64,000 nt of DNA, taken from NCBI RefSeq assembly GCF_013337285.1, contig NZ_SUPW01000004.1:1-64000 (forward strand), given 5' to 3'. The stretch is from Agrobacterium tumefaciens. Lineage in GTDB: Bacteria; Pseudomonadota; Alphaproteobacteria; Rhizobiales; Rhizobiaceae. This document shows positions 1 to 8,503 of the stretch, piece after piece (within the stretch, counting starts at the first letter, position 1; the number at the start of each line of letters is the position of its first letter). A program made the position numbers and the translations under genes. The notes beneath the pieces were generated by a model. The model was given only the letters and a program-made list of their open reading frames with translations. It made no database searches and had not been told where the DNA came from.

Positions 1-152
1 TGCGCGCGCATTGTGACTCAACCCCGTAGAGGCACGGTGAGCATAATGTCCAATTCCCAATCGTGTTTCTGCGGGAATTCCAGCTTTCGACATTGCGATG
101 AAGCTGGATTTGGCCATGATGCGCAAACCGCTCAGTTCAGAAGAAGGCCGCC
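1..152. other. left-edge stretch upstream of recQ, no assigned gene
   Basis: No gene can be assigned here. A minus-strand frame opens with an ATG at 117 and stays open to the left edge (39 codons), so it could be the 5' end of a divergent gene. A plus-strand frame is also open from the edge to about 156. Neither peptide is recognisable. The region should contain the recQ promoter, but no convincing -35/-10 pair is visible. Confidence 0.3.
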
Positions 153-1961
153 GTGACCGCCGACCCTTTGCAGATACTCAAGACCATTTATGGCTATGAT
201 ACATTCCGTGGACGGCAGGGCGAGATCATCCAGCATGTCATGGCGGGAAACAATGCTTTTGTCCTCATGCCGACGGGCGGCGGGAAGTCGCTTTGTTATC
301 AGATTCCAGCGCTTGCCCGTGCGGGAATGGGACTGATCGTATCGCCGCTCATAGCGCTGATGGTCGATCAGGTGGCTGCCCTGCGTCAGGCCGGTGTGCG
401 GGCCGAGGCGCTCAATTCCGATCTCTCTCCGGAACAGCGCCGCGCCCTCTGGCAGGATATGCGGGCCGGCAATGTCGATATTCTCTATGCTGCGCCGGAG
501 ACCCTTCTCAAGCCGGATGTTCTAGACGCGCTTCAATGCATTGACCTGTCGCTGATTGCGGTCGACGAGGCACATTGCCTGTCGCAATGGGGGCACGATT
601 TCCGTCCGCCTTACCGCCAGCTCGACACACTGATCGAGCGTTTCCCCGATACACCGCGCATGGCGCTGACGGCGACTGCGGACGAGCCTACCCGTGCCGA
701 GATAATCGGCCATCTGGGCATTGATGAAAAAGATGCTTTCATCGCCGGGTTCGACCGTCCCAACATCCGCTACGCGATCATGGAAAAGGACAATCCGCGC
801 TCCCAGCTCAAACGTTTTCTCAACGGCCGGGAAAATGAAAGCGGCATCGTTTATTGCCTGTCGAAACGCAAGGTGGATGAAACGGCTGCGTGGCTGCGGG
901 AAGAGGGGCGGGATGCGCTGCCCTATCATGCCGGCATGGATAAGGCTGCGCGCGAGAACAACCAGACCCGCTTCCAGCACGGTGAGGCAGTCATCATTGT
1001 CGCGACCGTCGCTTTCGGCATGGGCATCGACAAGCCGGATGTGCGTTTCGTGGTCCATATCGATCTGCCCGGCAGCATCGAGGCCTATTATCAGGAGACC
1101 GGCCGTGCCGGTCGTGATGGCCTGCCGTCCGACGTACTTATGCTCTACGGCTATGAAGACATCGCCCTGCGCAACCGCTTCATTGAAGAATCGGATGCCG
1201 CGGACCAACGCAAATATATGGAGCGCCAGAAGCTTGATTCACTGCTCGGCCTTGCGGAAACAGCCGGTTGCCGTCGGCAGGTGCTGCTCTCCTATTTCGG
1301 TGACCGGTGCGAGCCCTGTGGTAATTGTGATACCTGTGCGGAGCCGCCTGATCTGTTTGACGGCGCGATAGCCGCGCAAAAGCTGCTCTCCTGCATTTAC
1401 CGCACCGGGGAACGTTTCGGTCAAGCCTATGTTATCCGCGTCTTGCTGGGAGTTGAGGATGAGCGGATCTCGCGTTTCGGGCATGATCAGATCACTACCT
1501 ACGGGATCGGCAAAGAGCATGATAATCGCACCTGGCGCGCCATCTTGCGGCAGCTGGTTGCGCTGCGTCTGATCGAGGTGGATCTGTCCGGGCATGGCGG
1601 ATTGTCGATTTCCGAAGAGGGAAGGCGGTTCCTGCGCGAAAAGCAGTCTCTGATGTTGAGAATTCCATCCGCGCCGCGTTCGGCCCGGCAGCAGACGCCG
1701 CGCAAGGCCGCTTCCACAGCTTTGCCGGAGGCCGATCGTGGTCTCTTTGAGGCACTGCGTGCAAAGCGCATGGAAATTGCCCGCGCGCAGAACGTTCCGC
1801 CCTATGTGATTTTCCACGACAAGACCCTCATTGAACTGGCTGCTGCAAAACCGGCCTCGGCGAGGGAGATGGCACAGATCCCCGGCGTCGGGGACACCAA
1901 GCTGGAGCGCTACGGCCCCGCCTTTCTGGAGGCGATCATGCAGCACGCCGCTGGCGAGTGA
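153..1961 (+). CDS. recQ: ATP-dependent DNA helicase RecQ
   Basis: RecQ is a 3'-5' superfamily 2 DNA helicase acting in recombination and replication-fork repair. The 602-residue protein is of normal family length. Walker A (TGGGKS) lies at residues 41-46 and the DEAH box at 138-141, followed by the RecQ-specific CLSQWGHDFRPPY loop. Motif VI (QETGRAGRDG) lies in the second RecA-like domain. The RecQ zinc-binding cysteines follow (CRRQVLLSYFGDRCEPCGNCDTC-like region, about residues 385-410), then a winged helix and a C-terminal HRDC domain (about 525-600). The start is a GTG after an AAGAAGG-like Shine-Dalgarno. It is a single gene, convergent with frcR. Confidence 0.95.
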   Translation: MTADPLQILKTIYGYDTFRGRQGEIIQHVMAGNNAFVLMPTGGGKSLCYQIPALARAGMGLIVSPLIALMVDQVAALRQAGVRAEALNSDLSPEQRRALWQDMRAGNVDILYAAPETLLKPDVLDALQCIDLSLIAVDEAHCLSQWGHDFRPPYRQLDTLIERFPDTPRMALTATADEPTRAEIIGHLGIDEKDAFIAGFDRPNIRYAIMEKDNPRSQLKRFLNGRENESGIVYCLSKRKVDETAAWLREEGRDALPYHAGMDKAARENNQTRFQHGEAVIIVATVAFGMGIDKPDVRFVVHIDLPGSIEAYYQETGRAGRDGLPSDVLMLYGYEDIALRNRFIEESDAADQRKYMERQKLDSLLGLAETAGCRRQVLLSYFGDRCEPCGNCDTCAEPPDLFDGAIAAQKLLSCIYRTGERFGQAYVIRVLLGVEDERISRFGHDQITTYGIGKEHDNRTWRAILRQLVALRLIEVDLSGHGGLSISEEGRRFLREKQSLMLRIPSAPRSARQQTPRKAASTALPEADRGLFEALRAKRMEIARAQNVPPYVIFHDKTLIELAAAKPASAREMAQIPGVGDTKLERYGPAFLEAIMQHAAGE

Positions 1962-2018
1962 CTGACAGATAAATTCCGCGAAGAGTTACTTCAGGATAGT
2001 AAGGTGAAGCGTAAAAGC

Positions 2019-3251
2019 TCAGCCTGTCGTGTCCTTGAACAGAACGTTCTGATCGATGAGATAGCGGGAAAACAGGGGCAGACTTGCCCCGCCAATCGCC
2101 CGGGCCTGGCTGCCGACCGCGCCCTCGATGATCTCCGGCAGCGTGACGCCCTGAAGATCGTGGTGTTTGAGGGCAAGCCGGGTGGCGACGACGATCCTCG
2201 TTCTGACCCATTCGGGAAAACCGCCATCGATGATGACGCTTGAAAAATCGATGATGGAGGCGGCGGCGATGACGGCCTGCGCCAAGGCGGCGGCCGTCTT
2301 GTTGATCCAGCTTTCCAGCGGTTCGCCGAAATCGATCCATTCGTCGGGTGAGAACCACAGGGGACGTGGATCTATACCTTTTTCGCGGAGCATATTTTCC
2401 AGAACGAAGATCGATGCGATTTTCAGAAGCTGAACCGTATTGCCATCCTGCCCCTGTACCGGCAGGGGGCCGATAGCACCGGCAGTACCCGTTTTTCCGG
2501 AAAACAGCGCTGAATTCAAAACGACGCCGCCGCCGATGAAGGAGCCGATAAAGATATAGAGAAAATCGGCGTAGTTCTGGCCGGCGCCAAAAACCAGTTC
2601 TGCACCGCAGGCACTGGTCGCATCATTCTGCAAAAAGACCGGGTAGCTGACGCTTTCGGCAATTTTGGAGCGGATATCAACATCCCGCCACCGTTCCATT
2701 TCGGCCTGCGGGGCGCCCACTTCCTGGGCCCAGTTCCACAACTCGAATGGGGCGGCAATGCCAACTCCGGTGATTTTTTGCCGTTCCTCGGGGGACAATT
2801 TCGATTCAATCTCGGTTATGCCGTCGATCACGAACGGCAATATCCATTCCGGCATGGGGTAGGGGTAAGTCTTGCGAAGCTTCAGTCTTATCCGGCCGAC
2901 AAAATCCATCAGCACAAGATCGACACTACGCCGGCCGATTTTCACGCCGAAAGAGAAGACGGCGTCGGGATTGAGGCGCATCGGCGTCGATGGTTGCCCG
3001 ACTTTTCCGCGCAACCTTTCACCACGAATGAGAAGTCCGTCTTTTTCCAGCGAACGCATGATGACCGAGACTGTCTGCGCCGACAGGCCGCAAAGTCTGG
3101 ATATTTCGGCTTTCGACAATCCGCCATGGCGGCGAACGAGCGACAGTACCAGCCGCTCATTATAAGCGCGGACCCCGATCTGGTTGGCGCCGCCGCTCAT
3201 ATCCATAATGGTGGACGGCGCAGGCGGCGCCGTCTCGACAGACTGTCTCAT
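2019..3251 (-). CDS. frcR: ROK-family transcriptional regulator FrcR
   Basis: This is a NagC/XylR-type ROK repressor, predicted to bind sugar through its kinase-like domain and to control the divergent fructose transporter. The 410-residue protein has an N-terminal winged helix-turn-helix (about residues 28-75, LSKAEISRLCGLSAQTVSVI). A ROK fold follows, with LQNDATSACGAELVFGAG and IGSFIGGGVVLNSALFSGKTGTAGAIG segments. The CxCGxxGC zinc motif of ROK sugar kinases is not seen, which fits a regulator rather than an enzyme. The start has a GGAGG Shine-Dalgarno upstream. The name rests on recalled synteny with rhizobial frcR-frcBCAK; the sugar itself is inferred. Confidence 0.8.
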   Translation of the reverse strand: MRQSVETAPPAPSTIMDMSGGANQIGVRAYNERLVLSLVRRHGGLSKAEISRLCGLSAQTVSVIMRSLEKDGLLIRGERLRGKVGQPSTPMRLNPDAVFSFGVKIGRRSVDLVLMDFVGRIRLKLRKTYPYPMPEWILPFVIDGITEIESKLSPEERQKITGVGIAAPFELWNWAQEVGAPQAEMERWRDVDIRSKIAESVSYPVFLQNDATSACGAELVFGAGQNYADFLYIFIGSFIGGGVVLNSALFSGKTGTAGAIGPLPVQGQDGNTVQLLKIASIFVLENMLREKGIDPRPLWFSPDEWIDFGEPLESWINKTAAALAQAVIAAASIIDFSSVIIDGGFPEWVRTRIVVATRLALKHHDLQGVTLPEIIEGAVGSQARAIGGASLPLFSRYLIDQNVLFKDTTG

Positions 3252-3376
3252 AATGTCATCCTCCCGCCCGCTATATCCCTCACGACCGATACCTGCAGGC
3301 TTTATGGCAATCTTGCTATCGCAACGTAAACAGCGGTGGCGATATTCCTCCTTGCCACATATTAGAATGCCATATG

Positions 3377-3389
3377 GAATTAATAATTC
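3377..3389. promoter_or_regulatory. palindrome GAATTAATAATTC in the frcR-frcB intergenic region
   Basis: This is a perfect 5-bp inverted repeat around AAT, in an AT-rich stretch between the divergent frcR and frcB genes. It lies about 15 bases upstream of a TTGACA hexamer at 3405-3410. ROK repressors bind AT-rich dyads, so this is a candidate FrcR operator. No good -10 hexamer is visible 17-18 bases after the TTGACA, so the promoter itself is only tentative. Confidence 0.35.
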
Positions 3390-3516
3390 AATCGGATTTA
3401 TTTATTGACAGACGTTTCCTTTGGTGGTTCCATCTGGCCAACGATCATTTGTTCTCGGAGGAGACTAGATCGTCGGGTAACCGTCACGGTGCTCAAATAT
3501 CCATTGGGAGGATCTC

Positions 3517-4539
3517 ATGAAGACCACTGTTTCCGCTCTTCTGGGCGCGCTTGCGCTTGGCGTTTCTTTCGCTTCCGTCGCATCCGCGGCAGACACATCG
3601 GTTTGCCTCATTACCAAAACCGACACCAATCCCTTCTTCGTCAAGATGAAGGAAGGCGCGACCGCCAAAGCGAAAGAACTTGGCGTGACGCTGAAATCCT
3701 ATGCCGGCAAGATCGACGGTGATTCCGAAAGCCAGGTTGCCGCGATCGAGACCTGCATCGCCGATGGCGCCAAGGGTATCCTGATTACCGCATCGGACAC
3801 CAAGGGCATTGTTCCGGCCGTGCAGAAGGCACGTGATGCTGGCCTTCTGGTGATCGCTCTCGATACTCCTCTGGAGCCCGTCGATGCCGCCGATTCCACC
3901 TTCGCCACCGACAATCTTCTGGCTGGTGAGCTGATCGGCAAATGGGCCGCGGGCACCCTCGGCGACAAGGCCAAGGACGCGAAAATCGCCTTCCTCAACC
4001 TCACCCCCTCCCAGCCGACGGTGGATGTGCTGCGCAACCAGGGCTTCATGAAGGGCTTTGGCATCGACGTGAAGGACATCAACAAGATCGGTGATGAAAC
4101 CGATCCGCGCATCGTTGGCCATGATGTCACCAATGGCAACGAAGAAGGTGGCCGCTCGGCCATGGAAAACCTGCTGCAGAAGGATCCGACCATCAACGTC
4201 GTTCACACCATCAATGAGCCTGCGGCTGCCGGCGCTTACGAGGCGCTGAAAGCGGTTGGCCGTGAGAAGGACGTTCTGATCGTTTCCGTCGATGGCGGTT
4301 GCCCGGGTGTCAAGAACGTCGCGGAAGGTGTGATCGGTGCAACCTCGCAGCAATATCCGCTGCTGATGGCGGCTCTCGGCGTCGAAGCCGTCAAGAAGTT
4401 TGCCGACACCGGCGAAAAGCCGAAGCCGACCGAAGGCAAGAACTTCGTCGACACCGGCGTGACGCTGGTAACCGACAAGCCGGTCAAGGGTCTCGACTCG
4501 ATCGACACGAAGGAAGGTCTCAACAAGTGCTGGGGCTAA
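3517..4539 (+). CDS. frcB: fructose ABC transporter periplasmic binding protein FrcB
   Basis: FrcB is the periplasmic sugar-binding component of a CUT2-type ABC importer, in the ribose/fructose-binding peripl_BP_4 family. The 340-residue protein starts with a Sec signal peptide ([15 protein letters not shown], cleavage near ASA-ADT, about residue 25). It continues with the family hallmarks [25 protein letters not shown] and [22 protein letters not shown] strong GGGAGGA Shine-Dalgarno precedes the ATG. It is the first gene of the frcBCAK operon and is followed by a stable hairpin that probably sets its higher expression relative to the membrane parts. Rhizobial FrcB is known to import fructose and also to bind mannose and ribose. 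Confidence 0.88.
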   Translation: MKTTVSALLGALALGVSFASVASAADTSVCLITKTDTNPFFVKMKEGATAKAKELGVTLKSYAGKIDGDSESQVAAIETCIADGAKGILITASDTKGIVPAVQKARDAGLLVIALDTPLEPVDAADSTFATDNLLAGELIGKWAAGTLGDKAKDAKIAFLNLTPSQPTVDVLRNQGFMKGFGIDVKDINKIGDETDPRIVGHDVTNGNEEGGRSAMENLLQKDPTINVVHTINEPAAAGAYEALKAVGREKDVLIVSVDGGCPGVKNVAEGVIGATSQQYPLLMAALGVEAVKKFADTGEKPKPTEGKNFVDTGVTLVTDKPVKGLDSIDTKEGLNKCWG

Positions 4540-4558
4540 GGCTTTAGCGTTGAAACTC

Positions 4559-4580
4559 GCGGGGGCATTTTTGCCCCCGC
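4559..4580 (+). terminator. intercistronic hairpin after frcB
   Basis: GCGGGGGC and GCCCCCGC (4559-4566 and 4573-4580) form a perfect 8-bp GC stem around an ATTTTT loop. No T-run follows it, so it is more likely a 3' mRNA stabiliser or partial attenuator than a full terminator. This is a common arrangement after binding-protein genes in ABC operons. Confidence 0.6.
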
Positions 4581-4763
4581 CATTGGACCGGAATAATTTC
4601 AGGGACGATCCGGGGGATCGGACAAAGGAACAAACGAGCGCGCCGCGCGTCCCGCAGACACGAGATTGGCCCGCTTCACAACACTTTGAATCTGCGCATC
4701 ATTCTCTTTGGAGATAGACCCGGTTTCAGGGCGGATGCGATAGAGCGATCGGGAGGAAAATCC

Positions 4764-5846
4764 ATGAGCGATCAGCCGGTGCGGGCTCAGCCGCACAATG
4801 AATTCGAAAAAGTGCTGTCGGATAGTTCGACACAGGTCGCTGCTTTCGATACGCACGACAAAAGTATTCTGGAAAAATTCCAGTACTTTCTGCATTCCAG
4901 CCCGGCGGCCGTGCCGCTGATCGTGTTGGTTCTGTCATTGACTGTCTTCGGCATTACCCTTGGCGGCAAGTTTTTCTCGGCCTTCACGCTGACCCTTATC
5001 CTGCAGCAGGTCGCGATCGTCGGTATCGTCGGTGCAGCGCAGTCACTGGTCATTCTGACGGCAGGTATCGATCTTTCGGTCGGCGCGATCATGGTTCTGT
5101 CCTCAGTGATCATGGGACAATTTACTTTCCGCTATGGTCTGCCGGCGGAACTTTCCATTCTCTGTGGTCTCGCCGTCGGCGCATTTTGTGGCTTTATCAA
5201 CGGCATACTTGTGTCGCGCATGCGTTTGCCGCCCTTCATCGTCACGCTCGGTATGTGGCAGATCGTGCTGGCGACGAATTTCCTCTATTCCGCAAACGAA
5301 ACGATCCGCGCGCAGGATATCGCCCAGCAGGCACCCATCCTGCAATTCTTCGGCTATAATCTCCGTATCGGTAGCGCCGTTTTCACCTATGGTGTCATCG
5401 CCATGGTTCTGCTTGTTGCTCTGCTCTGGTATGTGCTCAACCGCACCGCCTGGGGCCGCCATCTTTATGCGGTGGGCGATGACCCGGATGCCGCCGAACT
5501 GGCCGGCGTTAACGTCAAGCGCATGCTGACGACCGTCTACACGCTGTCCGGCCTCATCTGTGCCTTCGCGGGCTGGGCGCTGATCGGCCGCATCGGTTCG
5601 GTTTCGCCGACCGCCGGTCAATTTGCCAATATCGAATCCATCACGGCTGTGGTCATTGGCGGCCTGTCGCTATTCGGCGGACGCGGCTCCATCATGGGCA
5701 TGATCTTTGGCGCCTTGATCGTCGGTGTCTTTTCGCTCGGCCTCAGGCTCATCGGAACCGACCCACAATGGACCTATCTGTTGATCGGCGTCCTCATCAT
5801 CATGGCTGTCGCAATCGACCAGTGGATCAGAAAGGTAGCAGGCTGA
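4764..5846 (+). CDS. frcC: fructose ABC transporter permease FrcC
   Basis: FrcC is the inner-membrane permease of the FrcBCA importer (BPD_transp_2 family, CUT2 group). The chosen ATG follows a strong GGGAGGAAAA Shine-Dalgarno and gives 360 residues. The reading frame is open further upstream but has no comparable start. After a hydrophilic head of about 50 residues there are roughly ten hydrophobic segments, beginning AAVPLIVLVLSLTVFGITLG. The family signatures GIDLSVGAIMVLSSVIMG and AVGDDPDAAELAGVNVKR are present, the latter being the EAA-like loop that contacts the ATPase. The stop codon overlaps the frcA start by one base (TGATG), implying translational coupling. Confidence 0.88.
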   Translation: MSDQPVRAQPHNEFEKVLSDSSTQVAAFDTHDKSILEKFQYFLHSSPAAVPLIVLVLSLTVFGITLGGKFFSAFTLTLILQQVAIVGIVGAAQSLVILTAGIDLSVGAIMVLSSVIMGQFTFRYGLPAELSILCGLAVGAFCGFINGILVSRMRLPPFIVTLGMWQIVLATNFLYSANETIRAQDIAQQAPILQFFGYNLRIGSAVFTYGVIAMVLLVALLWYVLNRTAWGRHLYAVGDDPDAAELAGVNVKRMLTTVYTLSGLICAFAGWALIGRIGSVSPTAGQFANIESITAVVIGGLSLFGGRGSIMGMIFGALIVGVFSLGLRLIGTDPQWTYLLIGVLIIMAVAIDQWIRKVAG

Positions 5847-6628
5847 TGACAAAAGAACCCATTCTCACAGCACGCAATCTCGTCAAACGCTATGGTCGTG
5901 TGACCGCGCTCGACCGTGCCGATTTCGACCTCTATCCGGGTGAAATTCTGGCCGTGATCGGTGACAATGGCGCCGGCAAATCCTCTCTCATCAAGGCTAT
6001 CTCCGGTGCGGTAACGCCCGATGAGGGAGAGATAAAGCTTGAAGGCCAGACCGTGCAGTTCCGCTCACCGATCGAGGCGCGCAAGGCAGGTATCGAAACC
6101 GTCTATCAGAACCTTGCGCTGTCGCCGGCGCTTTCCATAGCCGACAATATGTTTCTCGGCCGGGAACTTCGCAAACCCGGCATTCAGGGCAGCCTGTTCC
6201 GGGCGCTGGACCGTCCGGCCATGGAGAAGTTCGCCCGCGATAAACTGTCGGAACTCGGCCTGATGACCATCCAGAACATCAATCAGGCCGTGGAAACCCT
6301 CTCCGGTGGCCAGCGCCAGGGTGTGGCGGTGGCACGTGCTGCGGCCTTCGGCTCCAAGGTCGTCATCCTCGACGAACCAACGGCCGCACTTGGTGTCAAG
6401 GAGAGCCGCCGCGTTCTTGAACTCATTCTCGATGTGCGCTCGCGAGGGATGCCGATCGTGCTTATCTCACACAACATGCCGCATGTGTTCGAGGTTGCGG
6501 ACCGCATCCACATTCACCGGCTGGGCAAGCGCCTGTGCGTCATCAATCCGAAGGACTATTCCATGTCCGACGCCGTCGCTTTCATGACCGGTGCAAAGGA
6601 AGCGCCGAAGGAAACGCTTGCCGCATGA
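5846..6628 (+). CDS. frcA: fructose ABC transporter ATPase FrcA
   Basis: FrcA is the cytoplasmic ATPase driving FrcBC. The start at 5846 overlaps the frcC stop and gives 260 residues, the size of single-domain CUT2 ATPases. E. coli RbsA/AraG-type ATPases carry two tandem domains. Walker A is GDNGAGKSS (about residues 38-46), the signature motif LSGGQRQGVAVARA (about 152-165), and Walker B VVILDEPTAALG (about 172-183). The switch histidine lies in LISHNMPHVFEVADR. The gene ends in an ATGA overlap with frcK. Confidence 0.88.
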   Translation: MTKEPILTARNLVKRYGRVTALDRADFDLYPGEILAVIGDNGAGKSSLIKAISGAVTPDEGEIKLEGQTVQFRSPIEARKAGIETVYQNLALSPALSIADNMFLGRELRKPGIQGSLFRALDRPAMEKFARDKLSELGLMTIQNINQAVETLSGGQRQGVAVARAAAFGSKVVILDEPTAALGVKESRRVLELILDVRSRGMPIVLISHNMPHVFEVADRIHIHRLGKRLCVINPKDYSMSDAVAFMTGAKEAPKETLAA

Positions 6629-7254
6629 CGCTGAAGCTTGAGACGATCGCCGAAGACGTTCTTCGGCGGGCAGACGGTAAATTCCGTTTTATCATTGCCA
6701 TTGCCGGTCCCCCTGGGGCCGGCAAATCCACGCTGGCGGATGCGCTTTGTGATGCTTTGCTGGCGCGGGGCGAAACGGCCGCCGTGCTGCCCATGGATGG
6801 CTTCCATATGGACAACGGCATCCTTGAAGAGCGAGGGCTGCTGTCGCGCAAGGGCGCGCCCGAAACCTTCGATGTGCGTGGCTTCCTCGATATCGTCTCC
6901 GCCGTCCGCAAGGGCGGGCAGGAGGTGCTTGTTCCGGTTTTTGACCGCTCCCGGGAAATCGCCATTGCGTCCGCCCGCGCTATCGTACCTGAGACACGCT
7001 TCATCCTGGCTGAAGGCAATTATCTGCTACTGAACGAGGCGCCGTGGACGAGGCTTTCCGAGAGCTTCGACCTCACCATTTTCGTCGGGCCGTCTGTCGC
7101 AGTCCTTGAAGAGAGGCTGCGGAAGAGATGGCAGGGTTACGGTCTCGATGCGGCTGCGATCCACGCCAAACTGTTTGAAAACGATCTTCCGAACGGCAAA
7201 AGGGTGATCGAGAACACCCGCCCCGCTGATATTCACATCGATATCTGGGAATAG
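6625..7254 (+). CDS. frcK: FrcK, P-loop kinase of the fructose operon
   Basis: This is a phosphoribulokinase/uridine kinase-like P-loop kinase of 209 residues, translated from an ATG overlapping the frcA stop (ATGA). Walker A is GPPGAGKST (about residues 27-35), and the substrate-side motif LPMDGFHMDNGIL and the LAEGNYLLLNEAPW segment are typical of the YfdG/PanK-like nucleoside/fructose kinase group. In rhizobia the fourth frc gene is called frcK and is predicted to phosphorylate the incoming sugar. The substrate is inferred from operon position only. Confidence 0.8.
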   Translation: MTLKLETIAEDVLRRADGKFRFIIAIAGPPGAGKSTLADALCDALLARGETAAVLPMDGFHMDNGILEERGLLSRKGAPETFDVRGFLDIVSAVRKGGQEVLVPVFDRSREIAIASARAIVPETRFILAEGNYLLLNEAPWTRLSESFDLTIFVGPSVAVLEERLRKRWQGYGLDAAAIHAKLFENDLPNGKRVIENTRPADIHIDIWE

Positions 7255-7364
7255 ATTAACGCTTTTCCGTCCTTCAGCGGCAAGGCGCATTTGCCGTTAA
7301 GCCTTTGTTGACCATGTGTTGAATCTTTTTGATCCACAGGGTGGGGCTTTTGTGTGTCTATTCA

Positions 7365-7394
7365 TTGACGCAAAAATTTCCTCATATACTATAT
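7365..7394 (+). promoter_or_regulatory. nrd operon promoter
   Basis: TTGACG (7365-7370) and CTATAT (7389-7394), with an 18-bp spacer, match the alphaproteobacterial sigma-70 consensus (TTGAC / CTATAT). Transcription would begin near 7400, exactly where the riboswitch fold starts. The -10 sits in a palindrome, CATATA-C-TATATG (7383-7395), which could be an NrdR-type operator, but that is only a guess. Confidence 0.65.
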
Positions 7395-7397
7395 GTG

Positions 7398-7600
7398 GTG
7401 TTCAAGGTTCTTCCGATTCGCAAGGATTGGGAGCTAAGACGGGAATTCGGTGCGCAACGCCATCATGGTGGAGCAATGCCGAAACTGCCCCCGCAACTGT
7501 AAGCGGTGAGCATCGTTCCGATTTGAGCCACTGGAGTCAAAAACTCCGGGAAGGCCGGGATAGATGTTGTGACCCGCAAGTCAGGAGACCTGCCTTGAGC
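7398..7600 (+). ncRNA. cobalamin (AdoCbl) riboswitch controlling nrdHIEF
   Basis: The conserved cobalamin aptamer blocks appear in order. They are GGTGCG at about 7449, the B12 box core ACTGCCCCCGCAACTGTAAG at 7484-7503, GAGCCACTG at about 7525, CGGGAAGGC near 7547, and GACCCGCAAGTCAGGAGACC at 7571-7590. The aptamer lies in the leader of a B12-independent ribonucleotide reductase operon. The known logic of this class is that AdoCbl shuts off the B12-independent isozyme when a class II (B12-dependent) reductase can work. I see no textbook terminator between aptamer and nrdH, so control may act by hiding the ribosome site; the expression platform (about 7600-7870) is unresolved. Confidence 0.93.
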
Positions 7601-7870
7601 GCAAACGTCCACGGGCGGGGTGTCCGGAAGGAAGGTATGGCGCAAATGAATTGCGTTCGCCCTTTTCTGCCCCCTCCAGAACAAGCTTCGGGGTGAAGTC
7701 ATGCCAGTGCATTTTTTTGAATTCCTGCGCTCGTCGGCGTAGAGAGTGATTTTTTGCGGCTGAGTTACAGGCCGTTCGCCTCACCTGAATGACAGACCCG
7801 TCGCCAGCCGATTGCGACTGCAATCGGCAATGTTGAGCCGTGCGTGAAAGCGGCTTCGAAAGAGGAAATT

Positions 7871-8092
7871 ATGACCGTCACCGTTTACAGCAAGCCCGCC
7901 TGCGTCCAATGCACCGCCACCTATCGTGCGCTGGACCGCATCGGCGTCCCCTATGAAATCGTCGATATTTCCGAAGATGCGGATGCGCTCGATCATGTCC
8001 GGGGTCTCGGTTACATGCAGGTTCCCGTGGTCGTCGCCGGCGAACGCCATTGGGCGGGTTTCCGGCCGGATATGATCGGCGCGATCAGCTAA
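7871..8092 (+). CDS. nrdH: glutaredoxin-like protein NrdH
   Basis: NrdH is the small thioredoxin-fold electron donor that reduces the class Ib ribonucleotide reductase NrdE. The 73-residue protein has the redox pair CVQC at residues 11-14 (YSKPACVQC) and the NrdH C-terminal signature HWAGFRPDMI. An in-frame GTG nine codons upstream is possible, but the ATG at 7871 has the AGAGGAA Shine-Dalgarno and gives the usual family length. It is the first gene of nrdHIEF, behind the cobalamin riboswitch. Confidence 0.95.
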   Translation: MTVTVYSKPACVQCTATYRALDRIGVPYEIVDISEDADALDHVRGLGYMQVPVVVAGERHWAGFRPDMIGAIS

Positions 8093-8104
8093 GGCGGCAG
8101 CGTG

Positions 8105-8503
8105 ATGGGGCTGATCGTTTATTATTCCAGCCGCTCTGAAAACACGCATCGTTTCCTTCTGAAACTGGGGCGGCGATTGTTTCGCCTGCCGCTCGGCGCC
8201 GAGGAGGACGTGCCTCATGTGTCTGAGCCATATGTGCTGGTCACCCCCACCTATGGGGGCGGCGGCACCAAAGGGGCCGTGCCGAAGCCGGTCATCCGGT
8301 TTTTGAACGAGCCCTCCAACCGAAATCTCATTCGCGGCGTCATCGCGGCGGGAAATACGAATTTTGGCGCAGCCTTCGCATCCGCCGGAGATATCGTCGC
8401 GCGCAAATGCGCCGTGCCGTTTCTCTACCGTTTCGAGCTTCTCGGCACGGAGGAAGATGTCGCCAACGTCAAACATGGATTGGAACGATTTTGGACACGC
8501 TGA
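8105..8503 (+). CDS. nrdI: flavodoxin-like NrdI
   Basis: NrdI is a flavodoxin-like FMN protein that supplies the oxidant for assembling the manganese-tyrosyl radical cofactor of NrdF. The 132-residue product begins [17 protein letters not shown], the FMN phosphate loop. It contains the NrdI signature [21 protein letters not shown] and a GNTNFGAAF segment. A GTG one codon upstream is an alternative start. The 3' end overlaps the nrdE start by 13 bases in another frame, so the two are probably translationally coupled. Confidence 0.93.
   Translation: MGLIVYYSSRSENTHRFLLKLGRRLFRLPLGAEEDVPHVSEPYVLVTPTYGGGGTKGAVPKPVIRFLNEPSNRNLIRGVIAAGNTNFGAAFASAGDIVARKCAVPFLYRFELLGTEEDVANVKHGLERFWTR

Noticed and set aside
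1..117. minus-strand partial gene at the left edge
   Set aside because: Only 39 codons are visible, the peptide is unrecognised, and a plus-strand frame is also open there, so it cannot be called.
7316..7696. 126-codon frame across the nrd leader
   Set aside because: It overlaps the promoter and cobalamin aptamer, which explain this DNA better.
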